Source of the DNA: Voacanga thouarsii
Taxonomy: Eukaryota; Streptophyta; Magnoliopsida; Gentianales; Apocynaceae
NCBI GenBank assembly: GCA_026120185.1
Contig: JANUWF010001719.1
Location: 2,628,501-2,692,500 of the forward strand
DNA length: 64,000 bases
Direction of reading: 5' to 3'
Part shown: piece after piece, positions 47,728-58,891 of the stretch
Layout of the letters: each line of letters opens with the position of its first letter
How positions within the stretch are numbered: position 1 is the first letter of the stretch
Position numbers and translations under genes: made by a program
Notes under the pieces: generated by a model
The model's input: the letters and a program-made list of their open reading frames with translations, nothing else
What the model was told of the DNA's origin: nothing
The model's database searches: none

Positions 47728-50700
47728 TTAATAATTCGAGTCATCCTCTGATATATATTCTTCTTCTTCCATCTCTGTCGTGCTATCTGTATTCCAATTA
47801 CCTTCGTCTTCATCTTCATCTTCGAGTTCATTTGTATCCCTAAATAATCCTTCTTCTTGAACATCCAACAAATCACTTGTGCCCAATTTATGAGCTAAGG
47901 GACCAAGATCAACAACTAAGGAAATTCTCATTGCATTGTGAATATCCACTTCTTCTTGGTAAGTTTTATCAATCACAGGTGCATCAATCACATGTCGAGC
48001 TTTTACTTTACACACAGCTAACCAATCGGATCTTGGTCTTTTGCATCCTGGATATGAGGCATATTACACCTGAGATGCCTGTTGAGCTAACACAAACGGA
48101 TCATATTTTGGATAGCTCTTCTTGCAATTAATATCAACAATCTTATACTCCTTATGTATTCTCACACCGCGATTTGTTGTTTGATCAAACCAATCACATT
48201 TAAAGCACAACTTTTTGTGATGGATCACCAGGAAACTCAACTTCAATAATCTCTTTAAGAACCCCATAATAATCACTTTCTATTGAGTCCTTTTCACCCC
48301 CTTAACACAAACTCTAGAATTCACTGTTTTCTTTCCTTCGGCGTGTTCGTGAGTGTGAAATCTATAGCCATTAATAATGTACCCAGTATATGTTTTTACT
48401 TTTCTCGAAGGTCCCCAAGCAAGATTCTTCAAACATATTTGACACATGGTTTTGTGAATCGTTCACCTATAAAGCATATGAAATGTTCAGGTGGACATGC
48501 ATTAACTAACAACATATGTTCACGTGTACAAAATTTTAACTGATTTTTGAAGAGCATACATAATCTGTAAACCATCCTGTGAACTCATTCTCTATCCTTC
48601 TTTGTACATCTAATTCCGATGTGTTTGGACTAAAGACTGTAAACGAGATGTGAACTCACTGTAGAGAAGAAAATGACACAATCACCAGTGGATCTTATTT
48701 CTAATATCAATAGAGGGGCAAGCATCTCACCTAATATATGGTTGAACCTCTTCATAGTTAAGTAATATATAATTTCTTACCACTTTGTATTCTTCATGAG
48801 AGAAGAATTGAGTTTGAATCTTTCCTAATATCTTTCCATAAATATTGCATATTGACAATGAAGCTTCATCTACTTCTTACCCGACTTCACCTTCATCATT
48901 GCGAGCCATGGAGACATGTTTTGTCTGCACATGTGCCTTAAAATAATAGGAGAAGAATGTAGATGTTTCCTCAACAAGATAAGCATTGCAAATTGACCAT
49001 TCTACTCGTGTCTTATTTTTCACCTTTAACTTTAAACGAAACAAGAACCTGGCATAATTCAAAGTATGATACTTAATAAGTATTATGCAATGACTACAGC
49101 TAACCGTAGCATAATTTAGAAAATGACAACTACCTCTCAAAAGGATACATCCATCTATATTGTACAGGACCACAAACCCTTGCTTCGTAAGGCAAATGAA
49201 CCAAGAGATGTTCCATAACATTGAAAAAACCTGGAGAAAAAATCTTCTCTAACTTACATAGAAGAACCGGTATCTCTTGCTCCAACTTCATCATATGAGA
49301 TATAGACAATTTAGGAGCACAAATGTCCTGAAAAAATAGACTTAATTCTATCAAAGTTCCCTAAACATTAGTTGGAAGGAATTCTCTAAGGGCAATCGGA
49401 AGTAATATTTCCATGAAGATGTGGCAATCATGGCTTTTCATGTTTCAATTCATTAAAATCAACACATCTACAAAAATTCGATGCGTATCCATCTGGAAGA
49501 GTTAATCATTTCAACCACTCAAGCAACATTTTCTTTTGTTTTACTGTCAATTTGTAACATGCCTTAGGTATTGCTATCCTCCCTTCTCCGACGTTACACA
49601 CATGTAATTCTGGCCTATTGCAATATACTTCAACGTCACTTTAGTCTTGCCCTTCACATCCATAACTGTATTGAAGATATTATCGAACACATTCTTTTCA
49701 TTATACATTACGTCAACATTATGACAAACCAAATGCGTTCGCTAATACGGCAGATCCCAAAAAATACTCCATTTAGCCCAATTATGACTCACATATCTAC
49801 CTTCTGATCTCCCAAGTTCTCTTTTCGACTCTGTTATTTTTGAATACTGACAAACACTGCTCCACAGGTCATCCCCAGTGGGACGTAGAATAGGTTGTAA
49901 CATATTAGAACCCTTATTTCTCTTAAATGATGTTGTATCCCGTCAAAATAGGTGATCCATGGGTAAGAAGCGACGGTGGTAGTCAAACCATGAGTGTTTA
50001 CCACCATGTTGTAGATGAAAAGACTTTGACATCTCCATACAATATGGACACGCTAATGTTCTAGCTGTGCTCCATCCACTCATCATTCTATAGACAGAAA
50101 AGTCGTTAATAGTCCACATTAGTAGAACACGCATCTAGAAGTTTTGTTTCTTTGCTATGTCATATGTAGTAACACCTTCAGTCTACAAATGATTCAATTC
50201 TTCTATTAATGGTTGAAGATAAACATCAATTTTATGTTTCGGATTCTTTGATCCCGGTACAATGATTGTTAAAAACATCACAGGATCTTTCATGCACAAC
50301 CACGGTGGGAGGTTATAAGGAGTGACAATAACTGACCAACATGAATACTGCTTTCGTGACATGCCAAACGGTGAGAAACCATCAGTACAAAGTCTCAATC
50401 TCACATTCCACACTTCCTTTGCAAAATCTGGATGAATCCGGTCAAAGTGCTGCCAAGCCTCACCATCTTTTGGATAGCTCATGTTTCCATCTTCGACCTT
50501 AGCCTTTGCATGCCAACTCATGTGTTCAGCTATAGTTTTAGATGCATACAACCTCTGCAGCCTTGGTGTAATCGGAAAGTAGTACATTTTTTTCAAAGGG
50601 ATTTCGAGTCTAACCCTTCTTTTTTTCCCACATTTTCTAGGCACGTACTGAGCATGTCTGCAAAATTTGCATTCTTTCAAATTGATATCGTCCTTCAATT

Positions 50701-51382
50701 AAAGCATGCATCCATTAGTGCATGCATCTATCTTTTGAATAGGCAACCCCAACCCAGATATTAACTTCTTCATTTGATAAAAATCATCAGGTATCTTGTT
50801 ACTTCTTGGAACCACCTCTTTCATAAGCTACACCACTTACTTAAAAGCTTTTTCAGATATGTTATTTTCAGACTTAACATTTAGTAGTCTTGAAACTAAC
50901 GAAAGTACCGAGTGGTTCGTACACCCTTCCCATATGGGAGTGTCTACTGCATCCAGCATATCATAAAACTTCTGCGCTTCTGTGTTAGGAGGTTCTTCAA
51001 CTTGCTCATCCGACGCTCTTTCCAAATTAAAATTAGGGCCCGCCGCATCAATGATCATTTTCAGATACAGATTTCTAGAACCTGAATCAACTTGAACTGT
51101 CCTAGATGTTGAGGTAGACATGCTTTGATTTACATAATAAGGTTCACCGTGACAAATTTATCGATGGTAGTTGCTAACAAACCCATATCTGTACAAATGG
51201 ATCTCAACTTGGTCTAGAGAGTCAAATTTCATGTTCTTGCATTTTGTGCAAGGACATCTGATTTTACCAGACTTGGAATTCGATAAAACGAACGCAATAA
51301 ATCCCTACACCCCCTACTCAAATTCAATAGCAAACCCTTTACTGGGCAACCGCCTTCTATACATCCAACCGCGATCTTCCAT
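47728..51382 (-). pseudogene. TNPD-like CACTA transposase pseudogene
   Basis: Domains in order on -: transposase-associated N-terminal domain (51,382-51,130, with 'IRCPCTKCKN' and 'HLYRYGF'), linker with 'LPIQKIDACTNGCMLY' near 50,730, Transposase_21 core (50,698-49,943, with 'KCGKKRRVRLEIP', 'LCTDGFSPFG' and 'LACPYCMEMSKSF'), DUF4218 (49,354-49,130, with 'HLLVHLPYEARVCGPVQYRW'), and DUF4216 (about 48,276-47,990, with 'LCFKCDWFDQTTNRGVRIHK'). An acidic tail ends at 47,728. This is the standard plant TNPD/TNP2 layout; the protein cuts and joins element ends in the nucleus. At least a dozen stops and frameshifts, beginning within the first 25 codons, make it a pseudogene. Confidence 0.9.
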
Positions 51383-51826
51383 TTATATATTCAACATATT
51401 ATGCGACAAAGAGGTTTGACTGTGAGTTTATTATTCATGTTTGCGTAAAAGGTTTAGGAAAGCTTAAGGATAATCATTTTCATTATACTTTAAACAACAA
51501 TTATAAATACTTGAATAACTAACTACATGTTTCATGAAATACTTTTTTAGTAATTTATATATACTTCTTTATCATGCATCATACGTGGGCTTCTAATGGT
51601 GAACCATCGTCGCAAAACACCAATCGATTTCCCAATCATGTTTATATAAACACTCAATATATTTAGCATAGAATTAAAATTATGAACCTCTCTGACAATA
51701 CCTTAATAAGCAACTAGATTTAAACCATGAAGCATCAACCAACTCAGCCACCAATTTACAATCAAAATTAATGTTAAACTAACAACCACAAACACAACCA
51801 CCAGTACAAAATCCATTAGGGATTTC

Positions 51827-52025
51827 GGCAAAGTTTTCCTTATATATTGGACGTTTCTAGGCACCAAGCCACCACAAAATCAACAACATTAAAAAAAAAA
51901 ATTATTAACTGTCAAAACAATTATTCAATAGAACTAATGTAAGGGTTATCATCCATTACCCATAGAGAATGATCACCTATCACTCACGAGGAATGATAAC
52001 CCATCAATCACGAGGATCCATTCAT
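51827..52025. repeat. Block shared with the small CACTA
   Basis: Matches 37,256-37,440 in the same orientation with few changes, beginning 'GGCAAAGTTTTCC.TATATA'. It lies upstream of the TNPD-like gene on -. Confidence 0.9.
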
Positions 52026-52860
52026 ATAAGTTAAGAAAAGAGAAAAAAAGATGCAATTGATATCCGTTGGTAGCTAACTTACAATTAACAAATAGTAAGT
52101 ACTAATTATTGACATGCAGTATATTACCAAACGTTAAATAGTAATTATTATCAAATAATTTTATATTAAAAAATAATGCTATAAAAAAAATATTAGTAGT
52201 AATGATAATATAATGTTGAAAATAATTTTTTGTCCCCCTAATATTTAATAAATAGCAATTCCAATAACACAGTAAATAATAATATTAGATAAAAATATGA
52301 ATACAAGTATTAATATTATTGAATAGCAGTTTTATTAGTCAACAAGTAATAAGAACTAATAATTATCATACTAGGAAATACTATTAATAGTTAGCATAGT
52401 AGTTAACAAGCAACAAAATTCACTGCTTGTAATATACATCACATACCACATAAAAAATTCACTGCTAAGCACATAAACATGCCCTATATCACGTTGAACT
52501 ACTTATTATACCAAATATATCTCCACATTACAATTTTTATCCCATCCTTGTACGAAAACAAATCAATGTAATATATTCTTCCATTCTCCATCATAAAATA
52601 TCACCTGCTACTAGCATTATAAAAATCAAAGACGATGTAAGAGTTTAAAAAAAGAATGATATTTACTTATTTTGGAGACTGATGATGAATGATGACTAAG
52701 GCCTCTGATATGCTATGAGGATTCAACCTTTGTCTTCTCTGGTTGAATTTCTTGATTCTCTAATTCGTGGAGAATGCTCTGAAATTAGAGTTTGAAGAAG
52801 AAGGTTTTAAGTGTTCTGAGCAGAAAGAGAAAAATAGGAAGCAAGAAGAATAATAATATA
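52026..52860. other. CACTA upstream region, no gene
   Basis: Very AT-rich to about 52,620, then ordinary composition. In orientation - this is the region upstream of the TNPD-like gene and could hold its promoter. No site identified. Confidence 0.5.
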
Positions 52861-52864
52861 CACT

Positions 52865-53060
52865 TGGGAAGGGGGAAGGGGGCCGGTAGGGGGGGGTGAG
52901 GGCAGGTGTCGGCAGATGGGGTGGAGGGGGGAACGGAAAAGGGGGGCTGGGGGGTGGTTGGGCTGCCGAGGGGGGATGTCGGGACGGGGGCGCTGGGGGG
53001 GAGGGGAAGTTGGGACGGGGCGCCGGCTAGGGGGGGGGGTAGCGAGAGGCTAGAAAGAGG
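52865..53060 (+). repeat. G-rich island of the large CACTA
   Basis: About 200 bases with more than ten runs of 3-9 G on +, flanked by AT-rich DNA. Counterpart of 38,690-38,960. On the gene strand (-) it reads as C-runs upstream of the TNPD-like gene. Confidence 0.9.
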
Positions 53061-53369
53061 GAGGGGGAAGAAGAAGCAATTGAAACAACTATAAAAAAAA
53101 AATTTCAAAGTGTTTGAAAAAAAAATGATTTTATTTTTGGTAGATTATCCCAAAAAAATGAAAAAATTCCAAGAATTTGCTAGGGATTAATAGCAATTTT
53201 TTGATTTCGTGGCAAATAGTCACAGATTAGCCACAGAACACACAACAAAAATTTGTATATTTATATTCAATATAAAACTATATTATTCAAAATAAAAAAA
53301 TATTTTGTATATTTCTATAATTTTAAAACTTTATATACTATCAATTATACTATCTTTTTTATTAAATGA

Positions 53370-53514
53370 TTTCTACATATATATGTATATATATAAATAT
53401 ATATATGCATATATTCATACACAATATATATAACCCACACACACATATACAATCATAATCATAAATATACATGAACAAATGTGTGTGTGTGTGTGTGTAC
53501 ACACACACACATTC

Positions 53515-53546
<32 letters not shown>

Positions 53547-53844
53547 AAATTTATATGTATATACACACACACACACACACACACACTTACACACACATAA
53601 TTAATGAAATTTTTTTATTAATTAATGTAACAATAATATAGTTAATTGCATTGATATTGTTATCAAAAAAAGAAAAAATATATATCATATCTTCAAAAAA
53701 ATTTTTAATACACACATATATTTCTATACAAAAATATTACATTCTATTTTAAATTCGTATCAATTCTTTTTCAAGAATAATTAAGTTAGAGAAAAAAAAT
53801 AATGTTTAAAAAATATTTGACCATTTTAATCAAAATATTTTATT

Positions 53845-53925
<81 letters not shown>

Positions 53926-53945
53926 ACACACACACACTCACACAC
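53370..53945. repeat. TA, TG and CA microsatellites with long TG/CA palindromes
   Basis: (TG)n running directly into (CA)n at 53,480-53,511 and at 53,887-53,938, each able to fold into a hairpin. (TA)n at 53,520-53,546 and 53,850-53,878. The stretch 'ACACACATAATTAATGAAATTTT' type end occurs near 53,590 and again near 53,945, so the cluster itself is duplicated with a period of about 350 bases. Confidence 0.92.
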
Positions 53946-54254
53946 ACATAATTAATGAAATTTTCTTAGTAATAAATGGAACTCCTTATTACTCAACTTA
54001 TAAAACACGTAAGTTGTTCTTATTATAGTAATCATATATATTTTAACTCTAAGAAAATTATCTATAAAGAACATGTAAGAATATTTTATATAATAAGCAA
54101 TATTAGTAAGAAAATCATGGACATATTCTATGATAAGAACACTCATGTGTATATAGTATACAAAATTATACAAAAAAGTCTTAATAAGTAACTTTAAATG
54201 TATTTAGATTAAAATTATTTAGAGCGATAATTTTTTTTTAACTTCATTTTATAG

Positions 54255-55230
54255 AAAACACTAATCCGTCCAAATCCGTCGCAACTGTTGTTAGGGATTT
54301 GCAACGGAGTCATTAAATCCGTCGCAAATAATTTCCGTTTCAAATCTGTCTCTAAATTTGCGACGGATTAGCTAGAACAAGTTTTTTAATTTTTTTGCTT
54401 CAATTTTTTTTAAAAAAATAATTTCCGTCGCAAATCCGTCTCAAATAATTTTTGTCGCAAATCCATCTCTAAGTTTGCGATGGATTAGCTAGAGTATGTT
54501 TTTTTATTTTTTGCTTAATTTTTTTTTAAAAAAATTGAATTCCGTCGCAAATCCGTCTCAAATATTTTCTGTCGCAAATCCATCTCTAAATTTGCGACGA
54601 ATTAGCTAGAGCAAGTCTTTTTAATTTTTTGCTTCAATTTTTTTTTTAAAAAAAAATTCCATCGCAAATCCGTCTCTAAGTTTGCAACGGATTAGCTTGA
54701 GCATGTTTTTTTTTTTTTTTTTGCTTAAATTTTTTTTAAAAAATTGAATTTCGTCGCAAATCCCTCCCAATTTTTCCAAGGGATTTGCGACGGAATCACT
54801 AAATCCGTCGCAAATTCCGTCGCAAATCCGTCTTAAATAATTTCTATCGTAAATCCATCTCTAAGTTTGTGACGGATTAGCTAGAGTATGCTTTTTTATT
54901 TTTTGCTTAATTTTTTTTTAAAATTGAATTCTGTTTCAAATCCCTCGCAATTGTTGCAAGGGATTTGCGATGGCCTCTTTAAATCCGTCGCAAATCCGAC
55001 TCAAATAATTTTCGTCGCAAATCCCTTGCAAATTGTTGCGAGGGATTTGCGACGGCATCTTTAAATCCGTTGCAAATCCATCTCAAATAATGTCCGTCGC
55101 TAATGTGTCACTAATCAGTGACGGATTTGCGAGGGCCGATCAGCTAGATCCCTTAACCCTTTTTCCATCAGTGAGCCGTCGCAAATTTGCGATGGATTTT
55201 TTCTGTCGCAAAAATCCGTCGCAATTTGCT
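54255..55230. repeat. Right subterminal array of the large CACTA (GTCGC core)
   Basis: About eight larger units of roughly 110-125 bases. Each holds CCGTCGCAAATCC, CATCTCTAAGTTTGCGA, GGATTAGCTAGAG and a run of T and A. Toward the end the units condense to dense GATTTGCGACGG pairs. Layout differs from the left array, but the core is the same. Confidence 0.92.
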
Positions 55231-55248
55231 GACTTTCTAGTAGTGTGG

Positions 55249-55763
55249 GGTGAACCAAGTAGTTAGTTTAGTATTCTTATAATTAGAAATTTATGATAAG
55301 TAATATTACGTATTTAATTTTATTTTTAGGATATTTATTCTATTTTTAAATTTTAATCATTATAATATTTTTAAGAGGTTTAGGCATCAAATCTCCCTCT
55401 TATGTAATCTTTATTTTATTAATTAATAAAACAAGTAGGTGTCCAAGCCAAACCCCTGATCACTTCAAGATGGCTTTTTTATAATTTTAAAAAATTGTGT
55501 TATTTAAGTAACAATAAAAAAATTACAAAACAGTTGAATATTAAAATTTTTAATCAAATTAAGTAGGAGAAAAAAAAGAATAAGCCCACGGGCAGGTCCG
55601 CAGGCCTCACGAGCTAAGGGCCCTGCCCGTGCTGGTCCCAGGCTTCTAGCCCAAGGATCGGCCCGGACTAGCCCGCCCCCTTCTAGGACCGGCCTGCACA
55701 CCACGTGGGCTGGTCCTCGGGCCCGGCTCGAAACCATGCGGGCCGGCCTATGTGTCAATGCTA
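55249..55763 (+). other. hAT remainder after the CACTA: last transposase codons, 3' UTR and right end
   Basis: The first 18 bases encode the last five hAT transposase residues and the stop. An AT-rich 3' region follows, then a GC-rich subterminal tract from about 55,580 (GGGCCC/CGGCCC-rich), and the inverted terminal repeat ending at 55,763. Confidence 0.88.
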
Positions 55764-55771
55764 CACACACG

Positions 55772-57817
55772 AAATGGTTGGGAAATTTAGCCAACAGAAA
55801 GTGCTAAAAATAATTCCAGCTTTGCACCAAAATAAGTATAAACAAAATAGAGTTCTCTAGAGAAGAAACCATGGTGATTTAATCTTGGAAAACTACCACA
55901 CTATTATGTCTCCTAAGTTTCGGCCAACTAACCTCCAAGAGCTGAAATTTTTGTTAAGAAAATTCAAGTCCAAGATAATTCAAAATATTTTATAAGAAAA
56001 TTAAAAGAATTAAAGAAATAAAAATATTTTAAATTCAAATATGATAGGATATGGGTTGCTAAAATAACGGAGATTAAAACTCTTCTAGATTTTCTTTTAA
56101 GATAAGATCATATGGTTAAAATATTACCATTGTGTCTCCCTTAAGATAACATTCCTAGCTTCTTGGAAAGTAAGAAATAAAATTCAAACATTAATTAGGA
56201 TAATTAAAAATAATACTCAGTTGATGGGATTTGAATTGAACACCTTAGGAATTAGCCACAAAGCTCTATCCACTTAACCACATTAATTCTTATTCTTATT
56301 TTCCCAACCTAATTCTCTTCCCTTCTAAAACCCAAGTCTATTCTTCTCTCATCCCTAAGCAAAATTCTCTAATTGCCCCCAACACATATCTAGATAAATA
56401 ATTCACAAAAATCACATATAGCAATTTTTTAAAAATGCACAATTTCGCCCATAAAGAATTTATTCATGCAATATGCCATGGAATGCAATCATTCCCTCTA
56501 TTTCTAAAGTACTCTTAGGTGAGGTTTTACACCAGTTGTCCATATTTGGAATCAGTCTTACCATGATTGGATACTAATGTAGACTGGCCTGATTTACCAA
56601 TACAAGTGCCTCTTCCTGATAGAGTTCATCTCCCGAAGGTGACCGCCTATCAGGAGACTAGCCTTAACTCTCAGAAGCTAGTATTAGTAGCCTACTTTAA
56701 TTGAGTACTCAACACATCTATTACCCGATTTAGGGTGTGTAAAAATAATTCATTAGAAATGCGCATTTACTTAAATATGGAAGTGTAAATTGTGTTCAAA
56801 ATGATTTTAAAAGTATATTGCATCTTTTAAAACATTTGTTTGATCAGAAAATAGGGTTTAGTGCACAAAGAAGTGGCTTATCAATGTTTGATCAACAAAT
56901 TTGCATTGCTGAGATAACATCACATAGAAAGTTTTGACTTGAAAATTTGTGCAACATTTATCAAAAGAAATTATGCAAGGACTTACTTGTTGGAATCACT
57001 TGGTAAAGTAAACTACTGGATTGTAGGGGTTTAAAGTGCAACTTGGCCTAATAAGAAATTAAAAGTCTAAATCACAACCCTTCTCACTCATAAGATTTGA
57101 AGTATAATAAGTCTCAACATACATCACCCACAATCCCTTAGCATCAACTTTAACCATCTAGTATCATACACATAATGCATCAATTATCTATATGTGATAT
57201 AGATTTCACTAATAACCATGTGATTAAACAAATAAATAAATATTGCCCTACGAATAATTTATAAATAATATTGAATGGGAAATACATAGGTACATAAGTA
57301 TATACAAAAGATAATAGTAAGTGCAAATAATAATTAAGCAGATCCATCAATCAAAACCAATTAATATATAGTAAATAGTGGATAACCATTTTTTTTTTTT
57401 TTTGGTATGTCTAACCGTATTAAATATTGAATAATAACTTTTAGTACCATATTTAAATAGGTGAATAAATATTTCAATGAATTAGTTAATAAACAACTAA
57501 TTAGTAAAGTAAATGAATTAAATAATTAACTAAGTAAGTAAATGATTTCTTAATTCAATAAAATATTGTTGATAATAAATATTTAAATAACCTTATTAAC
57601 TTGTACTAGATTGTACTATAGAGATTAAAATGGAAAAATAATTTTAATAATTGCTTTACTTGGACATATTGGTACTGAATTGTCATCCATAAAAGAACTA
57701 ATAGATATAAGGAAATTTCATCTCAAAGAGAAAAGCATCGACTCTCAATGTGCAATTAGACTGCGTAAGTTAATTAATTATGCCACCCTTCATATAATTA
57801 TAATAAATACATACAAG
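55772..57817. other. Unassigned sequence between the two hAT elements, possibly an old LTR on -
   Basis: No gene seen. Read on -, the block around 56,720-56,500 has 'GTTGAGTACTCA' and a following run that resemble in arrangement the TACTCAG region of the solo LTR at 22.1 kb. This suggests part of another long gypsy-type LTR; ends could not be located. The rest is AT-rich, with a T-run near 57,390. Confidence 0.35.
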
Positions 57818-58397
57818 TAGCAATGGCAAGTGGGCCGGGGCAAACCGCGCACTATGCGCCGGTCCGGGCCGGCCCGCCTGTTACCCAACAGCTCTCTCTG
57901 TTTTTTTTTTCAATTCAGCCCTTCAATTTTTTTTTTTTGCAATTTAGCCCCTAAATGGTTGAATTATTATTATTTTTTTGCAATTTGGTCCCTAACGGTT
58001 ATATTCTCTATTCTAACCCCCCAAAACTCTATACATACCTCACAATTCAACCCAAAACTCATCAAACACTCTCCAATTCTCTCAAATTCTCTCTTATTTC
58101 CATTCATCTTTCTCTCATAATCCTCAAATTTATTCATTTTCTCTACAAAGAGTATTAGAATATAATTTATTTTTGTGTTATACTTTTTCAATTCTTCAAG
58201 AAAGTCTTCATATTTTGGAAGTTTGTTGAGTAGCAGAATAGTAGATACAAGAAGTAAAAAGCTCAACAAAGTATTGTTATTCTTGAATCTTAGTCATCAA
58301 CAAGTTAGTATTTCTTAATCTTACATTCTTTTATTTTAGCTTTATTAATTGTTTATTTATTTTAGTTATTTGTTTAATTTTTAAATTAATTTGTTAT
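57818..58397 (+). mobile_element. Second hAT copy, 5' part only
   Basis: Starts TAGCAATGGCAAGTGGGCC, almost the same as the left end of the hAT at 41,078. From about 57,950 to 58,397 it tracks 41,220-41,665 closely, including 'ACTCATCAAACACTCTC' and 'GAAAGTCTTCATATTTTGGA'. It breaks at the copia insertion point, about 120 bases before where the transposase ATG would lie. Its 8-bp left flank is CATACAAG. The rest must lie beyond the window. Confidence 0.88.
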
Positions 58398-58766
58398 TGT
58401 TATAAAATTATGGTACTGTTAGAATAAAATCTACACACTACACACTAAGAAAATTCTAACTATTCTTTGCACAAGAATTTCTCTTCAAACTTCTCTCTTT
58501 CTTTCTCTCACAATTCTTTCTCTAATCTTTCTTTCACTAATCTTTCTTTCACAAAATAATGGCGTATTACAAGCTTAGAGAATAGCTCTATTTATAGAGC
58601 TCTAATTAGTGGATTACATCATGGCATACATCATCTTCCACTAATCTTAATTAGTGGTGTCTCCACTAAATGGTGGACATCCATAAAAATCTTCTATAAT
58701 AATTCACATAAATCCATAATTAGTGGAGCCTCCACTAAGTAATAAAGATTACAATAATTCATAACA
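58398..58766 (-). repeat. 3' LTR of the young copia element
   Basis: Complete. On - it starts TGTTATGAATTATTG and ends ATTTTATAACA. It includes a TATTTATAGAGC TATA-like stretch near 58,597 and CT-rich tracts near 58,490-58,545. Confidence 0.93.
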
Positions 58767-58780
58767 CTCCCCCTTGGATG
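58767..58780 (-). other. Polypurine tract
   Basis: On - reads CCAAGGGGGAG directly before the LTR start, the expected place for plus-strand priming. Confidence 0.85.
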
Positions 58781-58891
58781 TCCATCCATTACATAAAGAA
58801 TATGCCTCGTTAAAACCTTACTAGATAAAAACCCAGTGGAAAAAAAAATCTAGTGAAGGAAAAAGAGTACACTATTCTATATGTCTATCTA

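Larger units (their letters stand above)
43911..55245 (-). mobile_element. Large CACTA (En/Spm) transposon, 11.3 kb, inserted in the hAT transposase
   Basis: Left end CACTACCAAAAAA at 43,911; right end, inverted, CACTACTAGAAAGTCAGC, ending at 55,245. A perfect 3-bp target duplication TGG lies at 43,908-43,910 and 55,246-55,248. Removing the element and one TGG gives an uninterrupted hAT reading to its stop, which confirms both edges. Subterminal arrays of TCCGTCGCAAATCCGTCGC units lie at 43,945-44,740 and 54,255-55,230. Genes are on -: a TNPD-like transposase (51,382-47,728) followed by a TNPA/Transposase_24-like gene (46,706-44,960). Both carry stops, so this copy is probably not autonomous now. 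Confidence 0.93.
41078..55763 (+). mobile_element. hAT transposon (about 3.35 kb), split by the large CACTA
   Basis: Ends are imperfect inverted repeats: TAGCAATGGCCAGTGGGCC on the left and, inverted, TAGCATTGACACATAGGCC on the right. They are flanked by 8-bp repeats TACACACG (41,070-41,077) and CACACACG (55,764-55,771), which match at 7 of 8 bases. GC-rich subterminal tracts rich in GGGCC/GGCCC follow on both sides. It carries one transposase gene on + (41,784 to 55,266, excluding the CACTA). The 8-bp duplication, the BED finger and the hATC domain all place it in the hAT superfamily. Confidence 0.9.
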
